From contig NZ_JAYXHS010000001.1 of the NCBI RefSeq assembly GCF_036017035.1, positions 1,364,001 through 1,428,000 of the forward strand: a stretch of 64,000 nucleotides of DNA, read 5' to 3'. Below, piece after piece: positions 1-8,114 of this stretch. Position numbers and translations under genes: made by a program. This stretch comes from Viridibacterium silvisoli (lineage in GTDB: Bacteria > Pseudomonadota > Gammaproteobacteria > Burkholderiales > Rhodocyclaceae). Under the pieces are notes generated by a model. The model had not been told where the DNA came from. It saw nothing but the letters and a program-made list of their open reading frames with translations, and did not search any database. Each line of letters opens with the position of its first letter. The first letter of the stretch is position 1.

Positions 1-25
1 TCAGGCAGTGGCAATCATGCGGCAG

Positions 26-1069
26 TCAGGGGCGTTTGTGTGCAGGCGAAGCCGACGCGGGTGTGACGCAGCCGGCCTTCGTGTTGCGGCCGGACCGCTT
101 CTGGTAAGGGTCGTACCAGTATTCGGGCTTGTCGAGCGGCGTCTTGTCGGAGAGCAGCGGGTTGTTCAGGCGCAGGATGCGCCGCGAGCAGAAATCTGCC
201 CGGTCGATGAGCGGTTGGTGGTACTTGAGGAACAGCTTGTCGAACGAGCCGTCCTTGATCATTGCCTTGAAACCTTCGTCGATGCGTGCCGCCAGGCGCG
301 GTGCCTGCGGTGACACGAAGAAATACTTGGGCAGCGGGAAGTACAGCAGCATCGAGTTCTCGATAGCCATGTCCGGGAAACTGGATTTGCGATCGTCATA
401 CTCGACAAACACTTCGGAAAGCGCGCGCGGGAAGTAATCGAAGCGCCCGGCAACGAGCATCTTGTAGAGGCTCTCCCAGTCGGCAGCGGCCTCGTACTTG
501 AAGTTGAGCGCCTGGAAGACCTGGCGTGTCGACCAGGCGTGACCGACGCCCAGCGTCAGGCGCTTGAGGTCTTCGATGTCGGTGATGCGGCTGAACTTGT
601 CCTGGTCACCTGCGCGGATCAACGAGATGCGGTACTCAGTGATGCCTTTATCGACCGGGATGCGCAGCGTCAGCAGCTCGCTGTCTTCCCAGTCCGGGCG
701 CGTGGCCTTGGCCGTCACATTCACGACCACGCCGCGCTTCAGCTCGGTCAGCAGGCGGTCGCGATACATGTAGCTGGGCGCGTACTCGACGCGGAACGCG
801 CCGTACTTCGCCTGGGTGCGTTGCAGGATCTCCGTGAGCAGGATGTTGGTGTAGTCGTTGCGCTTGTCGATCTCGTTGACGGGCGCATCGAGAATGGCGA
901 CGTCCATCGCATGCAGTGGCGCGCTCGCAACGAGCGCGCAGAACACGATGACGAGTGGATTCAGGCTGGCTTGAACGCAGCGGGAATGTGGGCACGCAAT
1001 GGGTAGTGCGGTCGCCCGCGCGGGCGACAGGAATCTGTTGCTGAGAGCCTGGACCAGTTTCAGCATCAT
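26..1069 (-). CDS. Periplasmic solute-binding protein, family 3-like (PBP2 fold)
   Basis: A 347-aa secreted protein resembling the type 2 periplasmic binding fold of amino-acid ABC receptors and related sensors. After a hydrophobic stretch ending in APLHA there is a plausible signal-peptidase site before MDVAIL. The body has the alternating two-lobe pattern (TDIEDLKRLTLGVGHAW, then a later DGSFDKLFLKYHQ typical of the family's C-terminal helix). The frame stays open upstream to 1549, but that part lies antisense to pgpA and is not credible. I chose the ATGATG at 1069 because AAGAGAGGAAA precedes it. No permease or ATPase genes adjoin it, so it may be an orphan receptor; the ligand is unknown. 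Confidence 0.75.
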   Translation of the reverse strand: MMLKLVQALSNRFLSPARATALPIACPHSRCVQASLNPLVIVFCALVASAPLHAMDVAILDAPVNEIDKRNDYTNILLTEILQRTQAKYGAFRVEYAPSYMYRDRLLTELKRGVVVNVTAKATRPDWEDSELLTLRIPVDKGITEYRISLIRAGDQDKFSRITDIEDLKRLTLGVGHAWSTRQVFQALNFKYEAAADWESLYKMLVAGRFDYFPRALSEVFVEYDDRKSSFPDMAIENSMLLYFPLPKYFFVSPQAPRLAARIDEGFKAMIKDGSFDKLFLKYHQPLIDRADFCSRRILRLNNPLLSDKTPLDKPEYWYDPYQKRSGRNTKAGCVTPASASPAHKRP

Positions 1070-1129
1070 GTCTCGGATGTTTCCTCTCTTGAGTGAGAGT
1101 GTTGTGTGTTGTAATCGAACGAGTCCGCA

Positions 1130-1145
1130 TACTACCAAAGTAGTA
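1130..1145. promoter_or_regulatory. Inverted repeat TACTAC-CAAA-GTAGTA upstream of the solute-binding gene
   Basis: A perfect 6-bp inverted repeat with a 4-nt spacer lies about 60-75 bp before the start codon of the minus-strand solute-binding protein gene. A further TAGTAC-containing stretch occurs near 1181-1188. The size and symmetry fit a dimeric regulator site such as that of a LuxR-type response regulator. This is a candidate operator only; no matching regulator is in the window. Confidence 0.35.
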
Positions 1146-1280
1146 GATGACAAGGCGGCCACGCTGGCCGTAATTCTAATGGTAGTACGGCGCCATGCAT
1201 TGCGAATCCGGAAACATGTAAACCGCCCGCAAACCCGCGCCCCGCAAGGCTTTCGTGGTGTTAATTTATGTTTCCACGGG

Positions 1281-1769
1281 TCAGACGGTGGCCATGATGC
1301 GCACGCCGATGGCCAGGCAGAGCAAGGCATAGGCAGCGGCCAGCAGGTCATCGAACATGACGCCGAAGCCGTTCTTGAAGCGTGTATCGGCGATGCGGAT
1401 CGGCCAGGGTTTGAGGATGTCGAAGATGCGGAACAGCACGACGCTGGCAAGCTGCCACCAGAAACCTGCCGGTGCCAGCCACAGCACCAGCCACATGGCG
1501 ACGAACTCGTCCCAGACGATGCCGCCGTGATCGACCACACCCAGCGCACGCCCGGTGAGTGGCACGAAGAGGCTGCCGGCGACGAAGGCAGCGAGCAGGA
1601 ACAGGCCGAAACCCAATTCGGAAAACGGCGGGCGAATCAGCGCAAACAGTGCCCAGGCAAGCAGGGTGCCCACCGTGCCCGGTGCGACTGGCGAGAGTCC
1701 GCTGCCCAAGCCTAGCGACAGGAAATGAGCGGGATGCGAGAGCAGCAGGCGGACGGTAGGGCGGGACAT
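1281..1769 (-). CDS. pgpA: Phosphatidylglycerophosphatase A
   Basis: A 162-aa inner-membrane phosphatase that converts phosphatidylglycerol phosphate to phosphatidylglycerol. The sequence shows the family signatures GSGLSPVAPGTVGTL near the N-terminus, HGGIVWDEFVAMW in the middle and FRIFDILKPWPIR followed by GVMFDDLLAA near the end, with hydrophobic segments between them. The open frame extends to 1811, but the ATG at 1769 (MSRPTVRLLLSHP) fits the family length. In many proteobacteria pgpA follows thiL; here thiL is at the other end of the window on the opposite strand, so that linkage is broken. Confidence 0.93.
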   Translation of the reverse strand: MSRPTVRLLLSHPAHFLSLGLGSGLSPVAPGTVGTLLAWALFALIRPPFSELGFGLFLLAAFVAGSLFVPLTGRALGVVDHGGIVWDEFVAMWLVLWLAPAGFWWQLASVVLFRIFDILKPWPIRIADTRFKNGFGVMFDDLLAAAYALLCLAIGVRIMATV

Positions 1770-1905
1770 CGGCTTGGCGTGACGGCGTGAGGGTGCAGCA
1801 TGGTGCCACACCCGCGGCGTGGCGTCAGAGTGGTGGCAGCGACCGGGTCAAGAGAATGCGTCTCCAGGTCGATACCATCTTCGGGTTCTTTTCTGGAGTG
1901 ATCGC

Positions 1906-3810
1906 GTGTCGTTGCCTCAAATGATTCTTCGCACCGGGTGGGCCCTGGCGCTCATCGCTGCAAATGCACTGGGCAACCCGGCCGCTGCCTACGCCGAACT
2001 GGATTGGCAGCGCGTGACCGATCTGACGAGAGTGGTGCCCGCCCAGGCGCGTGGTTCCGGCCCCGTCTGTAGCGATCGTGCGGCCTGGGAGGCGCCGGGT
2101 ATGGCAGCGCGCCTGTCCGCCCTGACAGCGGCCGCCAGCAAGCTGCTGGTGCAGAACTTTCCCGAGTGGAACGACGACGCCTATCTTGAGTACAGCCGCA
2201 AGGGAACGCGCCCCAACGGCGAGCGCATGATGAATGCGCGAAAAGCCTGGCTGTACCCGCTCGTCATCGCCGAGTGCGTCGAATGGAAGGGACGTTTCCT
2301 GCCGGCCATCGAACGTACCTTGAGCGAACTCGATGCGCAGGCCACGTGGACCTGGGCGACACATGACGCCACGCTGCGTAATTTCCGCGATCACCGTTAT
2401 GAGGTGGATCTGCTGGCCGCCGATACTGCGCATGAGCTGGCGCAGACGCTCTACATGCTCGGCCCGCAGCTCGGTGCCGAGGTGCGCGGCAAAACCATGG
2501 AAGCGCTTGAAGCACGCGTCTTTGCTCCGATGCGACAGAGCTTCAACCAGGGTGGCAGGGATCACTGGTGGTTGCAGGCGGATCACAACTGGAATGCGGT
2601 GTGCCTGAAAGGCGTCGTCGGCGCCGCGCTGGCCGTGCTGCCCGATGCGCGTGATCGCGCCATGTTCGTGGCGGCGGGCGAGCATTACATCCGCAAGTAC
2701 GTGGCCGGTTTCCCGGCTGACGGCTATGCGCTCGAGGGCCCGGGTTACTGGAACTACGGCTTCTCGCATTTCACGGAACTGCGCGAGCTGCTCATGCAGG
2801 CCACCGCCGCCACGGTGGATCTGTTTGCCGACGCTCGTGTGCGCGAAGTCGCGCTGTACGCTTATCGCATCGAGATGTTGCCCGGCAATATCGCGGCCTT
2901 TGGTGACGCCTCGCGCAATACGAAGATGGACGACTTCACGCGCGCCTATGCCAACCAGGTGTTTGCGCTAGGCATGCCGCAGCAGCTGGCCAGCCTGCCG
3001 ATCACTGCAGTGCAGGCGCCCAACTCGGCACCGCTGGTCAAGGCTGTGATGACGCTGTTTGCGCAGCCGGCTGCCGTCCCCGAAGCAAGCACGCCCGCGC
3101 GCGGCAACACCCGCATCGGCCTGCAGAGTTACTTCGATCAGGTCGGCGTGCTGGTCTCACGGCCGGCTTCCAGTGGAAGGCTGGGGGTGTCGATCAAGTC
3201 CGGTGGCAATGGCAATCACAGCCACAACGATGTCGGCTCGTATGCGATCGGGCTCGTGGCCGAGCAGCCGACCGGTGACGTGGGCATGACCGTCTACTCC
3301 GCCAAGACTTTCAGCAAGCAGCGTTACACCATCAAGGGCATCAACTCCTACGGTCACCCGGTGCCCCTGCCGGCGGGTACCTTGCAGAGCGAAGCAACGA
3401 AGGTCGCGCCGCGAGTCCTGACCACGCAATTCAGTGATGCTGCCGACGAGATCACGCTGGATATCATGGCCGCCTATACCGAGCCTTCGATGGTCAGCCT
3501 GACGCGCCGCCTGCGGCATGAGCGCGGGCGCAGCGAGAATGTGCTCATCGAAGACCGCTTCGCCTTCCGCTCACCACAGATCTTCGAGACCGCGCTCATT
3601 GCAGGCAATAACTGGAAAGACCGGGGTGACGGCAGGATTGCGCTGTGGCAGAAGAACGAAGTGCTGCAGGCGCAGGTGGAGAGCTCGGCGCCGTACGAAC
3701 TGGTCAGCGAGAAGGTGGATGAAGAGGGACTGACGTTCACGCGGATCGCGATCCGGCTCAAGGACCCCGCCAGCGAAGGCTTCGTGCGCGTGCGCTTCGT
3801 GCCGGATTGA
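1906..3810 (+). CDS. Heparinase II/III-like secreted protein
   Basis: About 634 aa with an N-terminal signal peptide (MILRTGWALALIAANALG followed by AAAYA). The middle is alpha-helical with HWWLQADHNWNAVC and GYALEGPGYWNYG, and the C-terminal half opens with SGGNGNHSHNDVGSY, the His/Asn-rich entry to the heparinase II/III beta-sandwich. The family cleaves acidic polysaccharides by beta-elimination; the substrate here is unknown. The frame is open from 1819, but a GTG at 1906 has GGAG seven bases upstream and puts the signal peptide at the terminus. It is transcribed divergently from pgpA. No polysaccharide-utilisation genes are nearby. Confidence 0.82.
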   Translation: MSLPQMILRTGWALALIAANALGNPAAAYAELDWQRVTDLTRVVPAQARGSGPVCSDRAAWEAPGMAARLSALTAAASKLLVQNFPEWNDDAYLEYSRKGTRPNGERMMNARKAWLYPLVIAECVEWKGRFLPAIERTLSELDAQATWTWATHDATLRNFRDHRYEVDLLAADTAHELAQTLYMLGPQLGAEVRGKTMEALEARVFAPMRQSFNQGGRDHWWLQADHNWNAVCLKGVVGAALAVLPDARDRAMFVAAGEHYIRKYVAGFPADGYALEGPGYWNYGFSHFTELRELLMQATAATVDLFADARVREVALYAYRIEMLPGNIAAFGDASRNTKMDDFTRAYANQVFALGMPQQLASLPITAVQAPNSAPLVKAVMTLFAQPAAVPEASTPARGNTRIGLQSYFDQVGVLVSRPASSGRLGVSIKSGGNGNHSHNDVGSYAIGLVAEQPTGDVGMTVYSAKTFSKQRYTIKGINSYGHPVPLPAGTLQSEATKVAPRVLTTQFSDAADEITLDIMAAYTEPSMVSLTRRLRHERGRSENVLIEDRFAFRSPQIFETALIAGNNWKDRGDGRIALWQKNEVLQAQVESSAPYELVSEKVDEEGLTFTRIAIRLKDPASEGFVRVRFVPD

Positions 3811-3929
3811 TGTGTCGTGCTGGCATGCATAAGCAAGCCCCCTGATTGCCAGCCCGTCTGTCTTGATGCAGCCTTTCCGCGGAGGCACAACAAGAACGAT
3901 AGCTGCAGGCGGACAGACCGGAGACACGC

Positions 3930-4394
3930 ATGAATGGGGATCCACACGGCACGATAGAACTGCAGCGCTATGGCGAACTCATCGTCGTGCGCTTGAGGGG
4001 CTCGTTCAACCTCGAGGGGGCTCGCCGCGTTACACGCGAAGTGCAGGCCTTCTGGCGTGCCTGTGGCGAGCCTGCACGCTGGCCCGTGCTCGGTGATCAC
4101 CGTGAGTGGGAAGGTGCCACGCCGGAGAGCTTCAGCGAGGCTGCGCACATCGTGCATTGGATGGAGGCTCACGGCCTGGCTGCCGAGGCACGGGTCTTCT
4201 GCGGAAATTTCATGCCGCGCGTGCTCGAGCAGCAGAAGGACATGAAGCTCACCACGCTGCCGGCCGAGAACTTCCTGTCGATCAATGAAGCGTGCGACTG
4301 GCTGGAGGGGCTGGGCTTCGATTGCGGCGACTGTCGCGAGCGGCTCGGTGTAGTGGAATTCCGCGCTCAGTCCGGCATCAAGATCTCGGGTTGA
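3930..4394 (+). CDS. Hypothetical protein, possibly STAS/SpoIIAA-like
   Basis: A 154-aa soluble protein with a GGAG ribosome-binding site just before the ATG. The opening IELQRYGELIVVRLRGSFNLEGA and the following helix-strand alternation recall STAS/SpoIIAA-like anti-sigma-antagonist or lipid-binding folds, but I see no diagnostic phospho-serine motif. A CDWLEGLGFDCGDC segment near the C-terminus holds three cysteines. Its last 17 bases overlap the end of the convergent glpD. Function unknown; the STAS suggestion is a weak inference. Confidence 0.7.
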   Translation: MNGDPHGTIELQRYGELIVVRLRGSFNLEGARRVTREVQAFWRACGEPARWPVLGDHREWEGATPESFSEAAHIVHWMEAHGLAAEARVFCGNFMPRVLEQQKDMKLTTLPAENFLSINEACDWLEGLGFDCGDCRERLGVVEFRAQSGIKISG

Positions 4395-5889
4395 GCGCCC
4401 GCGCTTCCAGCCACGCATCAAGCAGCTGCGTCGCGTTGGCCTGCAGGTGCAGGCCCAGCTTGCTGCGTCGCCACAGTATGTCAGTTGCCGTGCGCGCCCA
4501 TTCGTGCGCGATCAGGTAATCCACCTCGCGCTCGAACAGTCCCGGCAGGATTTCCTCGCCGAGAGCCGCGCTGCCTGCTGCGCCCCCGAGAATGTGCCTG
4601 CAGCGCGTGCCGTAGGCATGAGCCAGCCGATCAATTAATGCTTCTGGCATCGATCTGTGCTGCTGCGACAGGCTGTTGCGAAAGCGCGCGAAGTCCGCAT
4701 CTGCCATGTCGCCGCCAGGCAGCGGGGCGCGTGCCGTCCAGTCCGGCGCATGATGGCCGAGCAGATTCTGGATGCGCCCGACGGCTTCTTCGGCAAGTTT
4801 GCGGTAGGTCGTGATCTTGCCGCCGAAGACAGACAGTAGCGGTGCATCTTCACCGTCGAGTTCGAGCAGATAGTCGCGCGTATTGCGTGACAGCGCGGCG
4901 TGTTCGTCGTCGAGCAGCGGGCGCAGGCCGGAAAAACTCCAGCGTACCTGCTCGGGCGTCACGGGCTCACGGAAGAAGCGGCTGGCGGTCGCGCACAGGT
5001 AGTCCGTCTCCTCAGCGCTGATGTGCACGGCGCTCGCTTCCGTTGCGTGCGTAGTCTCAGTCGTGCCGATCAGGGTGAAGTCGCGCTCGTAGGGAATCGC
5101 GAAGACGATACGTCGATCCGGGTTCTGGAACAGGTAGGCCTTGTCGTGCGCAAACAGGCGCGGCACGACGATATGACTGCCGCGTACCAGGCGCACGCGA
5201 TGCCTCGGACGCTGTCCGGTATCGCGCAGAAAACTCGCCACCCACGGACCGGTCGCATTGATGAGTGCCCGCGCATGCAGCGTCGTTTCAATCCCGGCGT
5301 CGTCGCGCAAGCCGATCTGCCAGCCATCTTCGCCACGCAGGGCGCGCGTGCAGGCCGTGCGCGTCAGCACGGTGGCACCGCGCTCCGCAGCGTCGACACA
5401 GTTCAGCACCACGAGCCGCGCATCATCGACCCAGGCATCCGAATACTCGAAGGCGTGCTGCCATTGTGCTTGCAGTGCGCTGCCTGCGGGATGCTTCGAC
5501 AGGTCCAGCATCTCGGAGGCGGGCAGGCGGTCGCGTCGCGCCAGATGGTCGTAGAAAAACAGTCCGGCGCGCACCAGCCAGCGAGAGCGAATGGCATCGT
5601 CATGCGGCATGACGAAGCGCAGCGGCCAGGTGATATGGGGGGCGGCGTTGAGCAGGGTTTCGCGCTCGGCAAGTGCCTTGCGTACCAGCGAGAACTCGAA
5701 ATTCTCGAGATAACGCAAACCGCCATGAATGAGTTTCGTGCTCGCCGACGAGGTGTGCTGGGCCAGATCTTCGCGCTCGACCAGCAGCACCTTGAGGCCC
5801 CGCCCTGCAGCATCGCGCGCAATGCCGGCGCCGTTGATGCCACCGCCCACCACCACCAGATCGAAAAGGGTGCTGCTCAGGTCCGTCAT
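4378..5889 (-). CDS. glpD: Aerobic glycerol-3-phosphate dehydrogenase
   Basis: A 503-aa FAD flavoprotein that oxidises sn-glycerol-3-phosphate to dihydroxyacetone phosphate and passes electrons to quinone at the inner membrane. The Rossmann FAD-binding motif VVVGGGINGAGIARDAAGRG sits near the N-terminus, followed by SSASTKLIHGGLRYLENFEF, INATGPWVASFL, and FSGLRPLLDD with SVFGGKITTYRKLAEEA, all typical of GlpD. The frame is open to 6111, but family length supports the ATG at 5889. Its C-terminus overlaps the convergent upstream gene by 17 bp. It stands alone, without glpF, glpK or glpR. Confidence 0.93.
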   Translation of the reverse strand: MTDLSSTLFDLVVVGGGINGAGIARDAAGRGLKVLLVEREDLAQHTSSASTKLIHGGLRYLENFEFSLVRKALAERETLLNAAPHITWPLRFVMPHDDAIRSRWLVRAGLFFYDHLARRDRLPASEMLDLSKHPAGSALQAQWQHAFEYSDAWVDDARLVVLNCVDAAERGATVLTRTACTRALRGEDGWQIGLRDDAGIETTLHARALINATGPWVASFLRDTGQRPRHRVRLVRGSHIVVPRLFAHDKAYLFQNPDRRIVFAIPYERDFTLIGTTETTHATEASAVHISAEETDYLCATASRFFREPVTPEQVRWSFSGLRPLLDDEHAALSRNTRDYLLELDGEDAPLLSVFGGKITTYRKLAEEAVGRIQNLLGHHAPDWTARAPLPGGDMADADFARFRNSLSQQHRSMPEALIDRLAHAYGTRCRHILGGAAGSAALGEEILPGLFEREVDYLIAHEWARTATDILWRRSKLGLHLQANATQLLDAWLEARALNPRS

Positions 5890-6040
5890 TGAAAGTGCGC
5901 CCCGGCTGTTTCGCCCGATTATGCACGCTCGATGCCTGACGGCAAGCCTTCGCCGGGCGCCCGGAGGCTGACGGTCATCGCTGTCCGGAAGCGTTCCGGG
6001 CCTTGTCATCGCGGCCGCGTTGCTGCGTACGCCGGCGAGG

Positions 6041-6137
6041 GGGTCGGCTTTCACCCACCCGGGTCGCCGCCGACCCTCCCCGCTACACCGCGTGAACACG
6101 GGCCCGGTCATGAATGGCCGGGTCGTCGCCGACCCGG
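6041..6137. promoter_or_regulatory. Two GGGTCG-N4-CGACCC palindromes: candidate enhancer sites
   Basis: The palindrome at 6061-6076 (GGGTCG-CCGC-CGACCC) and the one at 6118-6137 (CCGGGTCG-TCGC-CGACCCGG) share the same 6-bp half-site with a 4-bp spacer; a further lone GGGTCG is at 6041-6046. They lie about 168 and 109 bp before the inferred start site of the sigma54-like promoter, the range used by bacterial enhancer-binding proteins. They could instead act as a terminator or as repetitive DNA. The rest of 5890-6260 shows no gene. Confidence 0.45.
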
Positions 6138-6209
6138 GCGCCCGGTCAACGCGTCTGTGTCATCTCTCTATTTATTTTTGAATCAATGACTTGAAGCTTA
6201 TTTCCGGTC

Positions 6210-6225
6210 TGGCACAGCTTTCGCA
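6210..6225 (+). promoter_or_regulatory. Sigma54 (RpoN)-type promoter of the CIS operon
   Basis: TGGCACAGCTTTCGCA matches the -24/-12 consensus TGGCACGNNNNTTGCA, with GG and GC at the required spacing and only two departures (A for G after TGGCAC; C for T in TTGC). The predicted start site is near 6236, 25 nt before the first CIS start codon and just before its GGGAG ribosome-binding site. Sigma54 promoters need an activating ATPase; none is encoded in the window. Confidence 0.6.
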
Positions 6226-6260
6226 ATAGCTGCCTGCAACGCGATTTCGGGAGCAACAGT

Positions 6261-6524
6261 TTGCGCACTACAACCGACGCGCATCTCGATCGCGTGGTCG
6301 AGGCGATCAAGGACTACCTGTCACGACACCCGGGCGCTGCGGACAGCGAGATCGGTGTCGCGCAATGGTGGCTGCACGGCTGGCAGCAGGCCAGCGGTGA
6401 GGGCGCTTCGGCGGACGAGGTGAGGCAGGCACTTGAGCGCCTGCAAGAGATTGGCGAGGTCGAGGCGCTGGAGCTGGGCGGGGCGGGGCTTCTCTGGCGC
6501 GCGACAAGACGGAAAGCAGTGTGA
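6261..6524 (+). CDS. Small first gene of the CIS operon, unknown
   Basis: An 87-aa protein starting at a TTG (6261) with GGGAG seven bases upstream. The sequence is helical (VEAIKDYLSRHPG, then SADEVRQALERLQEIGEVEAL) and ends in a strand-like GGAGLLWRATR, which resembles a winged-helix layout. It is the first gene after the sigma54-like promoter. A DNA-binding or assembly role is possible but not shown; it matches no Pvc/Afp component I can name. Confidence 0.65.
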   Translation: MRTTTDAHLDRVVEAIKDYLSRHPGAADSEIGVAQWWLHGWQQASGEGASADEVRQALERLQEIGEVEALELGGAGLLWRATRRKAV

Positions 6525-6613
6525 GGCTGACAGGTGACGACAAGGTGGGACAGCTGATGCGACAGTGGGTTATCGACTTCACGCACGACATGTGCGGGCG
6601 AGGGCGCTGGTAA
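6521..6613 (+). CDS. Possible 30-aa coupled micro-ORF
   Basis: A GTG at 6521 overlaps the TGA of the preceding gene in a GTGA arrangement and opens a 30-codon frame ending with TAA at 6611-6613, four bases before the DUF4255 gene. The peptide would be hydrophilic with one Cys. It may serve only to carry ribosomes across the 93-bp gap to the next start. Without homologues I cannot tell a real peptide from chance. Confidence 0.25.
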   Translation: MRLTGDDKVGQLMRQWVIDFTHDMCGRGRW

Positions 6614-6617
6614 GGCC

Positions 6618-7226
6618 ATGGCCAACGTACTCGCCATCCACTCGGTCGGCTCTTCCATCGCGACCTTCCTGCGCAACACCTACCCCAAGGTGGTGGCGGG
6701 CGTGAACATGCCGGATGCCGATTTCGCGCAGATGTCTTCCGGTGAGATGGCAGGTTCGATCGATGATGCGCTGACACGCATCACGCTCTATCTGTATCGC
6801 GTCACCGTCAACGAACATAGCCGCCAGCAACGCCCGGCGCTGATGTCGCAGGAGCAGCAGGCGCCGCTCGGGCTGGATCTGCACTTCATGCTGACCGCAT
6901 GGGCAGGCAACGCGCAGGATGAGCAGCTGATGCTTGCCTGGACCATGCGCCAGCTCTACCTGTACCCGATTCTCGACGCCTCCTCGCTGTCGCCCGAAGC
7001 GGGTTGGGGCAGCGACGAAGTCATCCAGATCATTCCGTCAGAGTTGCCCACCGAAGAGATGATGCGCATCTGGGATGCGCTCGATCCTTCGTATCGCATC
7101 TCCGTGCCCTACATCGCGCGTCTGGTGCGCATCGATCCGGACACCATCCTCGACTCGCACCGCGTGGTCGCCACGCGTTTCGGCTATGGCACCGCGACGC
7201 CGGCCGGGGTGGAGGCTGCGGCATGA
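6618..7226 (+). CDS. DUF4255 protein, Pvc16-like cap/terminator
   Basis: A 202-aa protein with the DUF4255 pattern: MANVLAIHSVGSSIATFLR, then RITLYLYRVTVNEHSRQQ, then LGLDLHFMLTAWAGNAQDEQ, and finally PTEEMMRIWDALDPSYRISVPYIARLVRID. In Afp/PVC particles the DUF4255 protein (Afp16/Pvc16) caps the distal end of the tube and sets particle length. Here it is upstream of the sheath genes rather than at the end of the cluster. It is about the length of the N-terminal DUF4255 domain alone; the C-terminal part of longer relatives may be the separate next gene. Confidence 0.85.
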   Translation: MANVLAIHSVGSSIATFLRNTYPKVVAGVNMPDADFAQMSSGEMAGSIDDALTRITLYLYRVTVNEHSRQQRPALMSQEQQAPLGLDLHFMLTAWAGNAQDEQLMLAWTMRQLYLYPILDASSLSPEAGWGSDEVIQIIPSELPTEEMMRIWDALDPSYRISVPYIARLVRIDPDTILDSHRVVATRFGYGTATPAGVEAAA

Positions 7227-7236
7227 GGCCCTCACT

Positions 7237-8037
7237 ATGAGTCTGGTGATCCGCGAACTCGAGCGTCTGGAGCGCCGCATCGTCGGCGCCTTCCGCTGTG
7301 TCGACGCGACGACGCGCGTGACGGTGGATGTGCCCCTGCAAGTCGAAGTGGCGGATGCGCGCATCCAGCGCAATCGCAGCGGCATTTTCGTGATCCTTGC
7401 GGCGGATGCCCTGCCAGCCTTTACGGATTCTTTTCCAACGCAACCGGCCGCGGGTGCGGTGAGCCTGACTGCGACGATCCGTGATCCTTCCGGACGCTAT
7501 CTGCCGCGGGTGGCCTCGCTGGCCCTGCCGCGTGATCCATCGCCCCTGCATGCAGCCAATGGCGATTCGCTGTTCCGGCCCATCGAGGTTGAGATGCATC
7601 CAGCGGGCGTGGCGCCGCTTGGCGTCAACTGGTCGGTGCTGCGCGTGAATGTCACTGCGGATGGTTCGGGCGACGCCTTGGGTGGCGCGCTGCTGCGCGT
7701 GCTCGGTGGCGGCAAGGTTCTCGCGCGTGGCATGACGGACTGGCGCGGCGAAGCGCTGGTGCCCGTGCCCGGCGTGCCGGTCACCACCTGGTCCGATGAT
7801 GAGAATGTGGTGGTTATTACCGAGATCGCAGCCCAGCTCGAACTCGTTTTCGACCCGGCTGCCGGCGTGCGCACCACGGCCGCCAATGTGCTCGCCGCAC
7901 GTGCGCCGGCGGTGATGCCGCTGGTCAATCCCGATGTGCTCGAAGCCAACCGCGCAGCGCTGCCCAATGCAGCGCAATCCGTGCAGTTGGCGGCCGGGCG
8001 TTCGCAATCGATTTCCTTCCTGCTCGCACTGCCATGA
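7237..8037 (+). CDS. CIS-locus beta-sandwich protein, unknown role
   Basis: A 266-aa protein beginning at the ATG at 7237, ten bases after the DUF4255 gene. Two strand-rich portions are visible: residues about 20-100 (TRVTVDVPLQVEVADARIQR, then LTATIRDPSGRYLP) and 145-205, where GGALLRVLGGGKVLARGMTDWRGEALVPVPG looks like a carboxypeptidase-regulatory-like or transthyretin-like repeat. There is no signal peptide. Its position next to the DUF4255 protein suggests a cap adaptor or an outer decoration; this is inference. Confidence 0.7.
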   Translation: MSLVIRELERLERRIVGAFRCVDATTRVTVDVPLQVEVADARIQRNRSGIFVILAADALPAFTDSFPTQPAAGAVSLTATIRDPSGRYLPRVASLALPRDPSPLHAANGDSLFRPIEVEMHPAGVAPLGVNWSVLRVNVTADGSGDALGGALLRVLGGGKVLARGMTDWRGEALVPVPGVPVTTWSDDENVVVITEIAAQLELVFDPAAGVRTTAANVLAARAPAVMPLVNPDVLEANRAALPNAAQSVQLAAGRSQSISFLLALP

Positions 8038-8114
8038 GTGCACTCACATGCGCATCCATGACCTGTACGGGTTTCGTGTTTCACCCCTCCACCTTCATGC
8101 AAAGGAGATAAGCC

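Noticed and set aside
1..25. Possible end of another minus-strand gene at the window edge
   Set aside because: A stop-like triplet is present at 1-3, but 25 bases are too few to support a gene.
3819..3853. Terminator after the heparinase-like gene
   Set aside because: A 7-bp GCTGGCA/TGCCAGC pairing exists, but the 21-nt loop and missing T tract make it unconvincing.
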